A stretch of 64,000 bases of DNA from Paracoccus fontiphilus (GTDB lineage: Bacteria; Pseudomonadota; Alphaproteobacteria; Rhodobacterales; Rhodobacteraceae): contig NZ_JAFNAW010000001.1 in assembly GCF_017356265.1 (NCBI RefSeq), forward strand, positions 1 through 64,000, given 5' to 3'. The position numbers and the translations under genes are program-made. Positions 34,903 through 44,187 of the stretch are shown piece after piece. How positions within the stretch are numbered: position 1 is the first letter of the stretch; the number at the start of each line of letters is the position of its first letter. The notes below the pieces were generated by a model that was not told the DNA's origin, searched no databases, and worked only from the letters and a program-made list of their open reading frames with translations.

Positions 34903-37884
34903 TTACGCCTTCAGCCGCGCGTTGTCGGGGTCGTAGAACACGGTCGAGGTGATCCTGGCCTTGCGCACGCCGTCGGGCATGGGGATGAACACCGTCTCGC
35001 CCATCTTGTCGAAGCCCCCTTCGATCACCGCCATGGCAATGGGGTGGCCCATGGTGGACTGATAGGACGAGGTGACGTGGCCCACCATCTTCATGGGTTT
35101 CGGCTGGTTCGGGTCCAGCACGATCTGCGCGCCTTCCTGCAGCAGGCTGCCGTCCTCGGTCAGCAGGCCCACCAGTTGCTTGCGGCCCTTGGCGACGATG
35201 TCGGGACGCGACAAGGAACGCTTGCCCACGAAGTCCTTCTTGGCCTTGCCGATGGCCCAGTCCAGTCCCGCGTCCTGCGGGGTGACGGTGCCGTCGGTGT
35301 CCTGGCCCACGATGATGTAGCCCTTCTCGGCGCGCAGGACGTGCATGGTTTCCGTGCCGTAGGGGCAGATGTCGTAGGGCTTTCCGGCCTCCATCAGCGC
35401 AGTCCACAGGGTCAGGCCGTGGCGGGCGGGGACGTTGACTTCGAAGCCGACCTCGCCGGTGAAGGACAGGCGGAACAGGCGCGCGGGCAGGCCCGCCACG
35501 GTGCATTCCGCGCAGGACATGTGCGGGAAGTCGTCCCAGTCCACGCCCTCAACCAGCGGCTTCAGCATCTTCAGCGCGTTCGGCCCGTTCAGCGCGACCG
35601 TCGCCCATTGCTCGGTGGTCGAGGTCAGCCACACGTCTAGGTCCGGCCATTCGGTCTGGAGGTAGTCCTCCATCATCGTCAGCACGCGCGCCGCGCCGCC
35701 GGTTGTGGTGGTGACGTGGAACAGGTCAGGCGACAGCCGCCCGATCACGCCGTCGTCGCGGATGAAGCCGTCCTCGCCCAGCAGCAGGCCATAGCGGCAG
35801 CGGCCCGGTTGCAGCTTGGTCCAGGGGTTCGTGTACATGCGGTTCATGAATTCGACCGCATCGGGGCCCGCAACCTCGATCTTGCCCAGGGTCGAGGCGT
35901 CGAAGATGCCCAGCGAGGCGCGGGTGGCCTTGCATTCGCGCAAGACGGCCGCGTGCATGTCCTCGCCCGCCTTGGGGAAATACCAGGCGCGGCGCCATTG
36001 GGCGACGGGTTCGAAGACCGCGCCGTTCGCCTCGGCCCAAGGGTCGATGGGCGTCTTGCGGGTCAGCTGGAACGTGTCGCCGCGCAGATAGCCGCAGAAG
36101 GCGCCGAAGCTGGTCGGCGTGTAGGGCGGGCGGAAGGTGGTCAGGCCCACCTGCGGCGGCTGCTTGCCCAACGCGTCGGCGGCGATCATCAATCCGTTGA
36201 TGTTCGACATCTTGCCCTGGTCGGTGGCCATGCCGTTGGTGGTATAGCGCTTCACATGCTCGATCGACCGCATCCCTTCGCGCACGGCCAACCGGATGTC
36301 CTTGGCGGTCACGTCGTTCTGGAAGTCGATGAAGGCCTTGGCCTTGCCCGGATTGCCGTCGGTCGGCAATTCGGTGTGCGTGACCCCGGTGCCGGGACGG
36401 TCGTTGGCAACCGTGAAGGCGGCGGAATGCCCTGCGCGGTTCAGCCCTTCAAGCGCCCGCAGGCCCGCCGCCGCGCCGTCCGCCAGAACGGCCTCGTAGC
36501 CCCAGAGCCCGCGCCCGGCGCCCGCGATCTCGCAGGCTTCGGTCTTGCGGTCGGGCAGGAAGGTGTTGCTGCCAGCGTCCCAGCCCAGCGAGCCTTTCGT
36601 GTGCGAGAACAGATGCAGCGAGGGCGTCCAGCCGCCCGACATCAGCAGGCAGTCGCAGGCGATGTCGCGGCCCGCGCCGACATGGGTGCCGCGCACGGGG
36701 TTGGCGCGGACGGACTTCACGCGCAGGCGGCCCTTGGTGGTGGTGACGGTGTGGCCGGACAGGACCTGGATGCCGCGCTTGCGGGCGCCTTCCAGCAGAT
36801 CGGGACGCACGGCGTCGCGAGTGTCGATGATCGCCGCGACCCTTGCGCCGCTGTCGGCCAGGTCGAAAGCGGCGAAATACGCGCTGTCATGGCTGGTCAC
36901 GACGGCGGGGGTGTCGCCGACCTTGACGCCGTACTTGTGCAGATAGGTCTGCGCGGCGCCCGCCAGCATCACGCCGGGACGGTCGTTGCCGTCGAAGACC
37001 AGCGGCTTTTCCAGCGCGCCCTGGGCCAGCACGACCTGTTCGGCGCGCACCCGCCACATGCGTTCGCGCGGGGCGTTGGCGGGCGGGTTGTCCAGGTGAT
37101 CGGTCAGACGCTGGCACAGGCCCACCATGTTCTGGTGGTAATATCCGATCGCCGTGGTCCGCGTCATCAGCCGCACACCGGCGGCGCGCAGGCGGGCCAG
37201 TTGCGCCTCGACCCAGTCCCAGGCGGGCTTGCCGTCGATCTGCACGGCCGGGTCGGACAGCAGCGATCCGCCCATTTCGGCGTTCTCATCGACCAGCGTG
37301 ACGTCGGCGCCCGACTGCGCCGCCGACAGCGCCGCGGCAATCCCTGCCGCGCCCGCGCCGATCACCAGCACGTCGGTGTGCAGGTAGCGGCTGGCGTATC
37401 TGTCGGGATCGACCTCGGTCGGCGACTTGCCCAGGCCCGCCGCGCCGCGGATCACGGGTTCATAGATCTTGTCCCAGAAGGACTTCGGCCACATGAAGGT
37501 CTTGTAGTAGAAGCCGGCCGAGAACAGCATGTAGGCCCGGTCGTTCACCGCGCCGATGTCGAAGGACAGGTGTGGCCACTTGTTCTGGCTTTCCGTGACC
37601 AGGCCGTCGCGCAGTTCCTGGACAGTGGCGCGGGTATTGGGTTCAAATTGCCCCTTGCCGCGCGAGGTGCCGATCAGCGCGTTCGGCTCCTCGGAACCGG
37701 CGGACACCGCGCCGCGCGGGCGGTGGTACTTGAAGGACCGGCCCATCAGGTGGACGCCGTTGGCCAGCAGCGCCGACGCGACCGTGTCGCCGCGCAGCCC
37801 GCGATAGGTCTTGCCGTCGAAGGTGAACGACACGGGCGCGGAGTGATCGACGCGGCCCTTGCCCGAGATGCGATAGCGGCTCAT
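34903..37884 (-). CDS. soxA: Sarcosine oxidase alpha subunit
   Basis: A 993-residue subunit. The N-terminal about 100 residues are the 2Fe-2S-fold-like segment (SFTFDGKTYRGLRGDTVASAL). An NAD-binding Rossmann domain has VLVIGAGAAGIAAALSAAQSG near 175-195. The C-terminal 380 residues are an aminomethyltransferase (GcvT) domain that binds folate, with YGLLLGEDGFIRDDGVIGRL and FTGEVGFEVNVPA. The complex demethylates sarcosine to glycine, passing the one-carbon unit to tetrahydrofolate. Its ATG overlaps the soxD stop (ATGA). Full-length and apparently intact. Confidence 0.93.
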   Translation of the reverse strand: MSRYRISGKGRVDHSAPVSFTFDGKTYRGLRGDTVASALLANGVHLMGRSFKYHRPRGAVSAGSEEPNALIGTSRGKGQFEPNTRATVQELRDGLVTESQNKWPHLSFDIGAVNDRAYMLFSAGFYYKTFMWPKSFWDKIYEPVIRGAAGLGKSPTEVDPDRYASRYLHTDVLVIGAGAAGIAAALSAAQSGADVTLVDENAEMGGSLLSDPAVQIDGKPAWDWVEAQLARLRAAGVRLMTRTTAIGYYHQNMVGLCQRLTDHLDNPPANAPRERMWRVRAEQVVLAQGALEKPLVFDGNDRPGVMLAGAAQTYLHKYGVKVGDTPAVVTSHDSAYFAAFDLADSGARVAAIIDTRDAVRPDLLEGARKRGIQVLSGHTVTTTKGRLRVKSVRANPVRGTHVGAGRDIACDCLLMSGGWTPSLHLFSHTKGSLGWDAGSNTFLPDRKTEACEIAGAGRGLWGYEAVLADGAAAGLRALEGLNRAGHSAAFTVANDRPGTGVTHTELPTDGNPGKAKAFIDFQNDVTAKDIRLAVREGMRSIEHVKRYTTNGMATDQGKMSNINGLMIAADALGKQPPQVGLTTFRPPYTPTSFGAFCGYLRGDTFQLTRKTPIDPWAEANGAVFEPVAQWRRAWYFPKAGEDMHAAVLRECKATRASLGIFDASTLGKIEVAGPDAVEFMNRMYTNPWTKLQPGRCRYGLLLGEDGFIRDDGVIGRLSPDLFHVTTTTGGAARVLTMMEDYLQTEWPDLDVWLTSTTEQWATVALNGPNALKMLKPLVEGVDWDDFPHMSCAECTVAGLPARLFRLSFTGEVGFEVNVPARHGLTLWTALMEAGKPYDICPYGTETMHVLRAEKGYIIVGQDTDGTVTPQDAGLDWAIGKAKKDFVGKRSLSRPDIVAKGRKQLVGLLTEDGSLLQEGAQIVLDPNQPKPMKMVGHVTSSYQSTMGHPIAMAVIEGGFDKMGETVFIPMPDGVRKARITSTVFYDPDNARLKA

Positions 37885-38174
37885 TCTGCGGCCTCATTGG
37901 TCAAGGGACGACGGGCTTCGCCCGCCTTGTAGGTCGTCAGGAAACGGTCGCTGACCGTGTCGCGCAGGGCGTTGAAGAAGCGCCCGCAGCCGATGTGGCG
38001 CCAGCGTTCGTAATGCGGCCCGCGCGCGTTGGTGCGGATGAACAGGAAGTCGCGCCATTCGTCGTCCGACAGGGCCGAGGGATCGGCGGGACGGGCGATA
38101 TGCGCCTCGCCCGCATAGGTGAATTCCAGCTCGGGCAGGGTGTCTTCGCAATAAGGGCAGTGGATCAGCAGCAT
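37881..38174 (-). CDS. soxD: Sarcosine oxidase delta subunit
   Basis: A 97-residue zinc-binding subunit. CPYC (6-9), a distal His and the HIGCGRFF Cys are the expected zinc ligands, and WRDFLFIRTNARGPHYERW is the family core. It lies between soxB and soxA and overlaps soxA by four bases. Length is typical. Confidence 0.92.
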   Translation of the reverse strand: MLLIHCPYCEDTLPELEFTYAGEAHIARPADPSALSDDEWRDFLFIRTNARGPHYERWRHIGCGRFFNALRDTVSDRFLTTYKAGEARRPLTNEAAE

Positions 38175-38184
38175 GGCGGGTTCC

Positions 38185-39438
38185 TCAGTGCGCGACGGCG
38201 GCGGCGGCGGCTTCGTCTATCAGACGGCCGGTGGTGAAGCGTTCCAGCGTGAAGGGCGCGTTCAACGGGTGCGGCTCGTCGCGGGCGACGGTATGGGCCA
38301 GCAGGTGCGCGGCGCCCGGCGTGGCCTTGAAGCCGCCCGTGCCCCAGCCGCAGTTGACGTACAGGCCCTTGACCGGCGTCTTGCCCAGGATGGCGGACCG
38401 GTCGGGGGTCACGTCCACGATGCCGCCCCATTTGCGCAGCATCCGCATCCGGGTGAAGATCGGGAACACCTCGCAGATCGCGGCCACGGTGTGCTCGATG
38501 AGCGGCAGGCCGCCGCGCTGGCTGTAGCTGGTGTACTGGTCGGTGCCGGACCCGATCACCAGCTCGCCCTTGTCGGACTGGCTGATATAGGCGTGGACGG
38601 TGTTCGACATGACCACGCAGGGGAAGATCGGCTTCACCGGCTCGCTGACAAGCGCCTGCAACGGGAAGCTTTCCAGCGGCATCCGCAGCCCGGCGCTGTC
38701 CATCACGACGCTGGTGTTGCCCGCCGCCGAGACCGCGACCTTCTTCGCGCGGATGAAGCCCTTGGCGGTATCGACCCCGATCACCGCGCCGTCCGGCCCG
38801 CGCCGGATCGCGTTGACCGCGCAGTTCTGGATGATGTCCACGCCCCGAGCCGCCGCCGCGCGGGCATAGCCCCAGGCCACCGCGTCGTGCCGCGCCGTGC
38901 CCGCCCGCATCTGCAACGCGCCGCCCATCACCGGATAGCGCGCGTCCGGGCTGATGTTCAGCGGCGGGCAGAAGGCCTTGCATTCCTCTTTCGTCAGCCA
39001 GCGGTTGTCCACGCCGTTCAGCCGGTTCGAGTTCACGTGGCGCTGGAAGGACTGCACGTCATGGACGTTGTGCGCCAGCATCAGCACGCCGCGCTTGGAA
39101 TACATGACGTTGTAGTTCAGTTCCTGGGACAGGTTGTCCCACAGGTCCAGCGCGTGATCGTAAAGCTTGGCGCTTTCGTCATACAGGTAGTTCGACCGGA
39201 TGATCGTGGTGTTGCGGCCGGTGTTGCCGCCGCCCAGCCAGCCCTTGTCGATCACCGCGACATTGGTGATGCCGTGTTCCTTGGCCAGGTAATAGGCCGC
39301 GCCCAATCCATGCCCGCCCGCGCCGACGATCACCACGTCGTATTCGGCCTTGGGCTGGCTGTCGGGCCATTGCTCTCGCCAGCCCTTGTGGCCGTTGAGC
39401 GCCTGCTTGAGCAGCGAAAAGGCGGAGAAATGGGTCAT
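38185..39438 (-). CDS. soxB: Sarcosine oxidase beta subunit
   Basis: A 417-residue flavoprotein holding the catalytic flavins. The FAD Rossmann motif is [20 protein letters not shown] near 36-55, followed by [20 protein letters not shown]. The C-terminal [14 protein letters not shown] binds the flavin tail. The ATG (MTHFSAF) is chosen over an upstream TTG because it gives the usual length and N-terminus. First gene of soxBDAG, with 101 bases to the divergent GlxA-type regulator where the promoter must lie. Confidence 0.93.
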   Translation of the reverse strand: MTHFSAFSLLKQALNGHKGWREQWPDSQPKAEYDVVIVGAGGHGLGAAYYLAKEHGITNVAVIDKGWLGGGNTGRNTTIIRSNYLYDESAKLYDHALDLWDNLSQELNYNVMYSKRGVLMLAHNVHDVQSFQRHVNSNRLNGVDNRWLTKEECKAFCPPLNISPDARYPVMGGALQMRAGTARHDAVAWGYARAAAARGVDIIQNCAVNAIRRGPDGAVIGVDTAKGFIRAKKVAVSAAGNTSVVMDSAGLRMPLESFPLQALVSEPVKPIFPCVVMSNTVHAYISQSDKGELVIGSGTDQYTSYSQRGGLPLIEHTVAAICEVFPIFTRMRMLRKWGGIVDVTPDRSAILGKTPVKGLYVNCGWGTGGFKATPGAAHLLAHTVARDEPHPLNAPFTLERFTTGRLIDEAAAAAVAH

Positions 39439-39539
39439 GCGGGGCAAACCTTGTGCGGCGATTCCGTTGTCCTGGAAAATGACAGAAACGCGTCACCGGA
39501 GACTGGATCTCCGCGCCAGTGAAGTGTTACATTTGCGTC

Positions 39540-40538
39540 ATGCGCGACATGCCCCAAGCCCCTGCGGATTCCCTGCGCCTGCGTGTCGGATTTCTTCTGG
39601 CGCGGCGCTTCACCCTGTCGGCCTTCGCCAACTTCGTGGACGTCCTGCGGCTGGCGGCGGACGAAGGCGACCGGTCCCGTCCGATCCGCTGTTCCTGGCG
39701 GGTGCTGGCGACATCCAGCCAGCCCGTCCAGTCAAGCTGCGGCATCGCCGTGTCCCCGGACGAGAAGCTGGGCGATCCGTCGCGCTTCGACTATATCGTC
39801 GTGGTCGGCGGCCTGATCGACGAGATCGAGCGGCTGGAGCCCGAATACACCGCCTTCCTGCACCGCGCGGCGCGCGCGGGCGTGCCGCTGGTGGGCGTCT
39901 GCACCGGCGCCTTCATCCTGCACCGCGCCGGGCTGATGAACGGATACCGCTGCTGCGTCAGCTGGTTCCACCACGAGGATTTCCTGGAACAGTTCGACGG
40001 ATTGCGCCCCGTGTCCGACCGCATCTTCGTGGTGGACCGCGACCGGCTGACCTGTTCGGGCGGGGCCAGTTCCGCGCATCTGGCGGCCTTCCTGATCGAC
40101 CGCCACATCGGCCGGGCGGCGGCGCAGAAAAGCCTGCATATCATGATCATCGACGAGGCCATGGCAGCCGACGACCCGCAGCCCGGCCTGCCGCTGGAGC
40201 TGAAGACCCAGGACACGCTGGTCCGCCGCGCGTTGCTGATGCTGCAGCAGAACATGGACACGCCCCCCGGCGTGGCCGATGTGGCGGCCCATCTCCAGGT
40301 CAGCCGCCGCAAGCTGGAACGCCATTTCGCGGCGTCCCTGTCCATGTCGCCCGCCGAGGCCTTCATGCGCGTGCGCCTGTCGCAGGTGCGGATGCTGCTG
40401 GGCCGCCCCGACCGCACCATCAGCCAGATCGCCGCCGAGACGGGCTTCTGCGACGCATCCCACCTGATCCGGGTGTTCCGCGACGTGATGGGCGTCACGC
40501 CCGAACAGTGGCGCAAGGGTCAGCGCGAAGGGGTTTGA
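39540..40538 (+). CDS. GlxA family transcriptional regulator (DJ-1/PfpI plus AraC HTH)
   Basis: A 332-residue regulator. Residues 1-200 are a DJ-1/PfpI-like domain with the nucleophile-elbow region VGVCTGAFILHRAGL. Residues 228-330 are an AraC-type double HTH: VADVAAHLQVSRRKLERHF and ISQIAAETGFCDASHLIRVF. The start ATG (MRDMPQAP) was preferred to an upstream in-frame Met. It is divergent from soxB, so it is a natural candidate to regulate sarcosine or betaine catabolism. Confidence 0.85.
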   Translation: MRDMPQAPADSLRLRVGFLLARRFTLSAFANFVDVLRLAADEGDRSRPIRCSWRVLATSSQPVQSSCGIAVSPDEKLGDPSRFDYIVVVGGLIDEIERLEPEYTAFLHRAARAGVPLVGVCTGAFILHRAGLMNGYRCCVSWFHHEDFLEQFDGLRPVSDRIFVVDRDRLTCSGGASSAHLAAFLIDRHIGRAAAQKSLHIMIIDEAMAADDPQPGLPLELKTQDTLVRRALLMLQQNMDTPPGVADVAAHLQVSRRKLERHFAASLSMSPAEAFMRVRLSQVRMLLGRPDRTISQIAAETGFCDASHLIRVFRDVMGVTPEQWRKGQREGV

Positions 40539-40586
40539 GGCGCCGGACAGGGGCGGATAGCCCGTGCTCCGGCCGCGCAGGACCGC

Positions 40587-41603
40587 CTAGCTGGCCAAGG
40601 CAAGCACGGTCTCGGACCGTGTCGGCATGGCGATCACCGCGGCTTTCTGCACCCCGCGTTCGCGATAGGGCGAGGTTCCGTAGCGCTCCCGGTAGCACTT
40701 CGAGAAATGCGACGAACTGGCGAAGCCGCAGGCGATGGCGATCTCGATCAGGGGCAGGTCGGTGTTCAGCAGCAGGTGGCGCGCGCGGGACAGGCGGGCG
40801 TCCAGGTAGTACCGCTTGGGGCTGCGGTTCAGATAGCGCATGAACAGCCGTTCCAACTGGCGGGTGGACATGCCCGCGTCCTCGGCCAGTTGCGAGGGGC
40901 TGATGGGATTTTCCAGGTTCGCCTCGACCCGTTCCACCACGGCGGCAAGGCGGGGATGGCGGATGCCGATGCGGGTCGCGATGGACAGGCGCTGGCGGTC
41001 GCGCCCGGTGCGGATCGCCGTATGCAGCATCTGGTCGGCGATCTGCGAGGCCAGGTCGGGCCCGTGCGCCTGCCCGATCAGGTGCAGCATCATGTCGATG
41101 GACGACGTCCCGCCCCCTGCCGTCAGCCGGCTGCCGTCATCGACGAAGACCTGATGCTGCAGGTCCACGTCCGGGAAGGTTTCGGTGAAGGAATCGTGGT
41201 TTTCCCAGTGGATCGTGGCGCGACGGCCGTCCAGAAGCCCCGCCTTGGCCAGAACATGGCTGCCGGTGCAGACCGCCCCCAGGATGGCGCCCGCGCGCGC
41301 CTGCTTGCGCAGCCAGGCAAGGATCGGCCGCGTGGCCTGCGCCGTGATGTCGTCGCCGCCGCAGACGATCACCGCCTCGTCCCGCGCGACGGTCGCGTCG
41401 TCGCCAAGGCCGCCGTCCAGGGCCATCCGCGACCCGTTCGAGCAGGTGGCGAAATCCCCCTCCATGCCCACCAGCCGCCATTCGTAAAGCGTGCGCCCCG
41501 ACATCTTGTTGGCCAGGCGCAGGGCGTCCAGCGTGGCCGCGAAGGGCAGCATGGTGAAGCGGTCCAGTAGCAGGAAGGTGAAACGCCGGGTGGTGGATGC
41601 CAT
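40587..41603 (-). CDS. GlxA family transcriptional regulator, GbdR-like
   Basis: A 338-residue regulator. The opening RRFTFLLLDRFTMLPFAATL, then DALRLANKMSG and YEWRLVG, is characteristic of GbdR-type regulators of glycine betaine and dimethylglycine catabolism. The DJ-1-like domain has GAVCTGSHVLAKAGLL; the C-terminus is AraC-type with SPSQLAEDAGMSTRQLERLF and IEIAIACGFASSSHFSKCYR. GbdR activates sox genes in Pseudomonas, and this gene lies 2.2 kb from soxB, so the same role is likely. Convergent with the other GlxA-type gene. GAGAGGAC precedes the ATG. Confidence 0.85.
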   Translation of the reverse strand: MASTTRRFTFLLLDRFTMLPFAATLDALRLANKMSGRTLYEWRLVGMEGDFATCSNGSRMALDGGLGDDATVARDEAVIVCGGDDITAQATRPILAWLRKQARAGAILGAVCTGSHVLAKAGLLDGRRATIHWENHDSFTETFPDVDLQHQVFVDDGSRLTAGGGTSSIDMMLHLIGQAHGPDLASQIADQMLHTAIRTGRDRQRLSIATRIGIRHPRLAAVVERVEANLENPISPSQLAEDAGMSTRQLERLFMRYLNRSPKRYYLDARLSRARHLLLNTDLPLIEIAIACGFASSSHFSKCYRERYGTSPYRERGVQKAAVIAMPTRSETVLALAS

Positions 41604-41727
41604 GGGTCCTCTCCGTCGCGAAGGCTGCGGGTCATGCGACAGAAGCGTGACAGTTTGCCGGGCTGCAACGGTGGACAAATGCGGCAGAACGATGTGAAGC
41701 TTGCGCCAGATCCTGCCAGGGCCCCCC

Positions 41728-42492
41728 ATGACCGAGATCATCTTGACGTTGTCCGTATTTGCGGCGCTGGCGACCGCCGCCTTTGCCGCGCGCTGGGCCT
41801 CGACCCGGATGCGGGCCCATCACGTCAGCGAGGAAACGAACACGGTGGTCCGCCTGGTCGCGGGACTGTTCGTGGTCATGACCTCGCTCGTGTTCGGCCT
41901 GCTGATCAATTCTTCCCGCGCGAGCTTCGAGACGCTGGGCGATCAGGTGCAGTCCTATGCCGCGCGGCTGATCCTGCTGGACCGGACCCTGGCGGCCGTT
42001 GGCCCCGAGGCGGATGACGCCCGGCGCCTGCTTGCCGGCTATGTGCAGGCCGCCGTCGAGAACCCGGCCCGCGTCCAGCGAAACGAATCGCTGCGATCCT
42101 ACCAGGCCGAGGACCGGCTGAGGGCGGTCTCGGATTCCTTTTCCGCCATCGTGCCTGCAGACGACCGCAGCCGTGCCCTGCTGGCCGATGCCGCCCGCCG
42201 ATACCGCGACATCGTCGAGCAGCGGTGGACCATCATCGAGGCGGGGCAGGGCCGCCTGCCGATCCAGCTGACGCTGATGCTGGCGGGCTGGCTGGTGCTG
42301 ATCTTTGCCAGCTTCGGCTATCGCGCGCCCCGGAACGCGGTCATCGACCTGACCTTCGTGTCGGCGGCGGCGCTGATCGCGGGATCGCTGTATCTGGTGC
42401 TGGACATGAACGTGCCGTTTTCCGGGCCCATGCAGATCTCGGACCTGCCGCTGCGGCAGTCGCTGGCAGAACTGCGGCGCGCGGCGCCCTAG
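41728..42492 (+). CDS. Membrane protein, bestrophin-like domain (DUF4239-type)
   Basis: A 254-residue protein with membrane segments at about 2-22, 40-62, 193-212 and 220-238 and a soluble helical region between. The pattern VRLVAGLFVVMTSLVFGLLI then SFETLGDQVQSYAARLILLD and a C-terminal pair of TMs resembles the bestrophin-like DUF4239 proteins common in alphaproteobacteria. Function unknown, possibly an ion channel. It ends 98 bases before the IS element. Confidence 0.65.
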   Translation: MTEIILTLSVFAALATAAFAARWASTRMRAHHVSEETNTVVRLVAGLFVVMTSLVFGLLINSSRASFETLGDQVQSYAARLILLDRTLAAVGPEADDARRLLAGYVQAAVENPARVQRNESLRSYQAEDRLRAVSDSFSAIVPADDRSRALLADAARRYRDIVEQRWTIIEAGQGRLPIQLTLMLAGWLVLIFASFGYRAPRNAVIDLTFVSAAALIAGSLYLVLDMNVPFSGPMQISDLPLRQSLAELRRAAP

Positions 42493-42590
42493 CGCTTACC
42501 ACCTGGCATAAGATCCCGGATGGAAGCAAGGTATCGGCTCGTGGCCGGCAGTCTTGAGCGAAGCACTCACATGACGGCTCCGAGCCGAGG

Positions 42591-42603
42591 CTGTGTGGAA
42601 ACT
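42591..42603 (+). repeat. IS1182 left terminal inverted repeat
   Basis: CTGTGTGGAAACT, the exact reverse complement of 44175-44187. The 42 bases between it and the transposase ATG include the GGGGGATC ribosome-binding region. Confidence 0.8.
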
Positions 42604-42644
42604 GGTGTTCGTGGTAGACTATGACATGGCTGCGGGGGATCAGC

Positions 42645-44084
42645 ATGTCGGGCTTCATCGAGGGTGTCGAGCGCGGGCAGACGGTTCTCTTTCCGGATCG
42701 TCTCGAGGACTGGATCAGCGAGGATCACCTGGTTCGCGTTGTTGATCTCTTTGTCGACGAACTGGATCTCCCGGGCCTTGGCTTTGTGCGCTCGGCACCG
42801 GCCCGGACGGGGCGGCCGGGCTACCATCCCGCGGTTCTGCTCAAGCTGTTCATCTATGGTTATCTGAACCGCATTTCGTCCAGCCGCAGGCTGGAGCGTG
42901 AGGCTGGTCGCAATGTCGAATTGATGTGGCTGACCGGCCGCCTGGTGCCGGACCACAAGACCATTGCCGACTTCCGGCGAGACAATGGCGCTGCCATCCG
43001 CAGGACCTGCGCACAGTTCGTGGAACTTTGTCGCCGGCTCGGCACGCTCAAGGGCGATTGCGTGGCTATCGACGGAAGCAAGTTCAAAGCAGTGAACAAC
43101 CGCGACCGCAACTTCACCAAGGGCAAGATCGCCAGCCGCATTGCCCATCTGGAGGCTGACGTCGAGCGGTATATCCAGGAGATGGTCAGGGTGGACCGTC
43201 AGGAGGAGGGCGAGGTCCGGGCCGAGAAGGTGGCGCACCTTGCCCGGCGATATGGGCGCATTCGCCAACAGATCCAATATCTGCAAGCCATGGACAGGGC
43301 TTTGGCCGAGGCTCCCGACGGGCAGATCTCGCTGACCGATCCCGACGCCCGCGCCATGGCCACCAGTGCAAAGAACAGTGGCATGGTTGGCTACAATGCC
43401 CAAATGGCCGTTGATACCGAGACCCATCTGATCGTGGCGCACGACGTAACCAATCAGGTCCATGATCGAGACCTTCTGGCGCCCATGGCACAAGCCGCAA
43501 AGGATGCCCTGCAGCGAGACGACCTGCATGCGCTGGCGGACAAGGGCTATTTCAGCGGTCGCGAGATCCTCCTCTGTCATGAGAGGGGCATCACAACGAC
43601 CGTGCCGCGTCCCGAGACCTCGGGCAACCGCGCCAAGGGCATGTATGTGAAAGCCGACTTTGCTTACGAACCGGACGCGGATGTTTACCGCTGCCCGGCG
43701 GGCGAGGCGCTGAGCTATCGCTACACCACCGAGGAAGACGGTCTCCAGCTGCGGCGCTACTGGACCGGCGAATGCGGCAACTGCCCGATCAAGTCACGCT
43801 GCACCACCGGCCAGGAACGCCGGATCACGCGATGGGAGCATGAGCATCTGATTGAGGAGGCTCTGGCAAGATTGAAAAGCACGTCAGAGCCGATGACGGT
43901 CCGCCGATCCACCGTCGAGCATCCGTTCGGCACGATCAAGGCGTGGATGGGTGCAACCCATTTCCTGACCAGGCGGCTGCCTAACGTGAAGACCGAAATG
44001 GCGCTGAACGTGCTGGCCTACAACATCAAGCGGATGGTTGCCTTGATCGGCATCCGGAACTTCCTGGCCGCAATCCGGACCTGA
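42645..44084 (+). CDS. IS1182-family transposase
   Basis: A 479-residue DDE transposase. The N-terminal domain has FIEGVERGQTVLFPDRLEDW and YGYLNRISSSRRLEREAGRN. The DUF772-type and DDE_Tnp_1_6 parts follow: GDCVAIDGSKFKAVNNRDRN carries the first Asp, HALADKGYFSG the second, and TVEHPFGTIKAWMGA the Glu region. A CxxC...C cluster (TGECGNCPIKSRC) is typical of this family. It appears intact. The ATG at 42645 is supported by GGGGGA six bases upstream. Confidence 0.92.
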   Translation: MSGFIEGVERGQTVLFPDRLEDWISEDHLVRVVDLFVDELDLPGLGFVRSAPARTGRPGYHPAVLLKLFIYGYLNRISSSRRLEREAGRNVELMWLTGRLVPDHKTIADFRRDNGAAIRRTCAQFVELCRRLGTLKGDCVAIDGSKFKAVNNRDRNFTKGKIASRIAHLEADVERYIQEMVRVDRQEEGEVRAEKVAHLARRYGRIRQQIQYLQAMDRALAEAPDGQISLTDPDARAMATSAKNSGMVGYNAQMAVDTETHLIVAHDVTNQVHDRDLLAPMAQAAKDALQRDDLHALADKGYFSGREILLCHERGITTTVPRPETSGNRAKGMYVKADFAYEPDADVYRCPAGEALSYRYTTEEDGLQLRRYWTGECGNCPIKSRCTTGQERRITRWEHEHLIEEALARLKSTSEPMTVRRSTVEHPFGTIKAWMGATHFLTRRLPNVKTEMALNVLAYNIKRMVALIGIRNFLAAIRT

Positions 44085-44174
44085 GAAGGCAGAGTGAAGT
44101 TCCGCTCTTTATGTGCCGACCGCGCTTCTGCAGTGCTACGCCCAATCCGAGCACACACCAGTCCCGGTGCGGAG

Positions 44175-44187
44175 AGTTTCCACACAG
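44175..44187 (-). repeat. IS1182 right terminal inverted repeat
   Basis: AGTTTCCACACAG, the exact reverse complement of the left repeat. On the minus strand the integrase reading frame runs straight into it after the residues RKRL, continuing as SLCGNS inside the IS. Confidence 0.8.

Larger units (their letters stand above)
42591..44187 (+). mobile_element. IS1182-family insertion sequence
   Basis: A 1597-bp element bounded by perfect 13-bp inverted repeats, CTGTGTGGAAACT (42591-42603) and its complement (44175-44187), with one transposase gene. The size suits IS1182. The flanking bases do not show a matching target duplication (GAGG on the left, GCTA on the right). The right end lies inside the phage integrase gene. 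Lack of duplication and absence of the rest of the integrase on the left suggest rearrangement through the element. Confidence 0.85.

Noticed and set aside
35716..37932. Long plus-strand open frame of 738 codons opposite soxA
   Set aside because: It mirrors a full-length conserved sarcosine oxidase subunit, lacks any recognisable motif, and reflects GC-rich codon bias in the complementary frame.
39439..39539. Glycine riboswitch in the soxB leader
   Set aside because: The 101-base divergent gap is too short for a full aptamer on either strand and shows no matching conserved core.
42341..42658. Remainder of the integrase left of the IS
   Set aside because: The minus-strand translation left of the IS shows no HxxR or catalytic tyrosine box and no continuity with the integrase.
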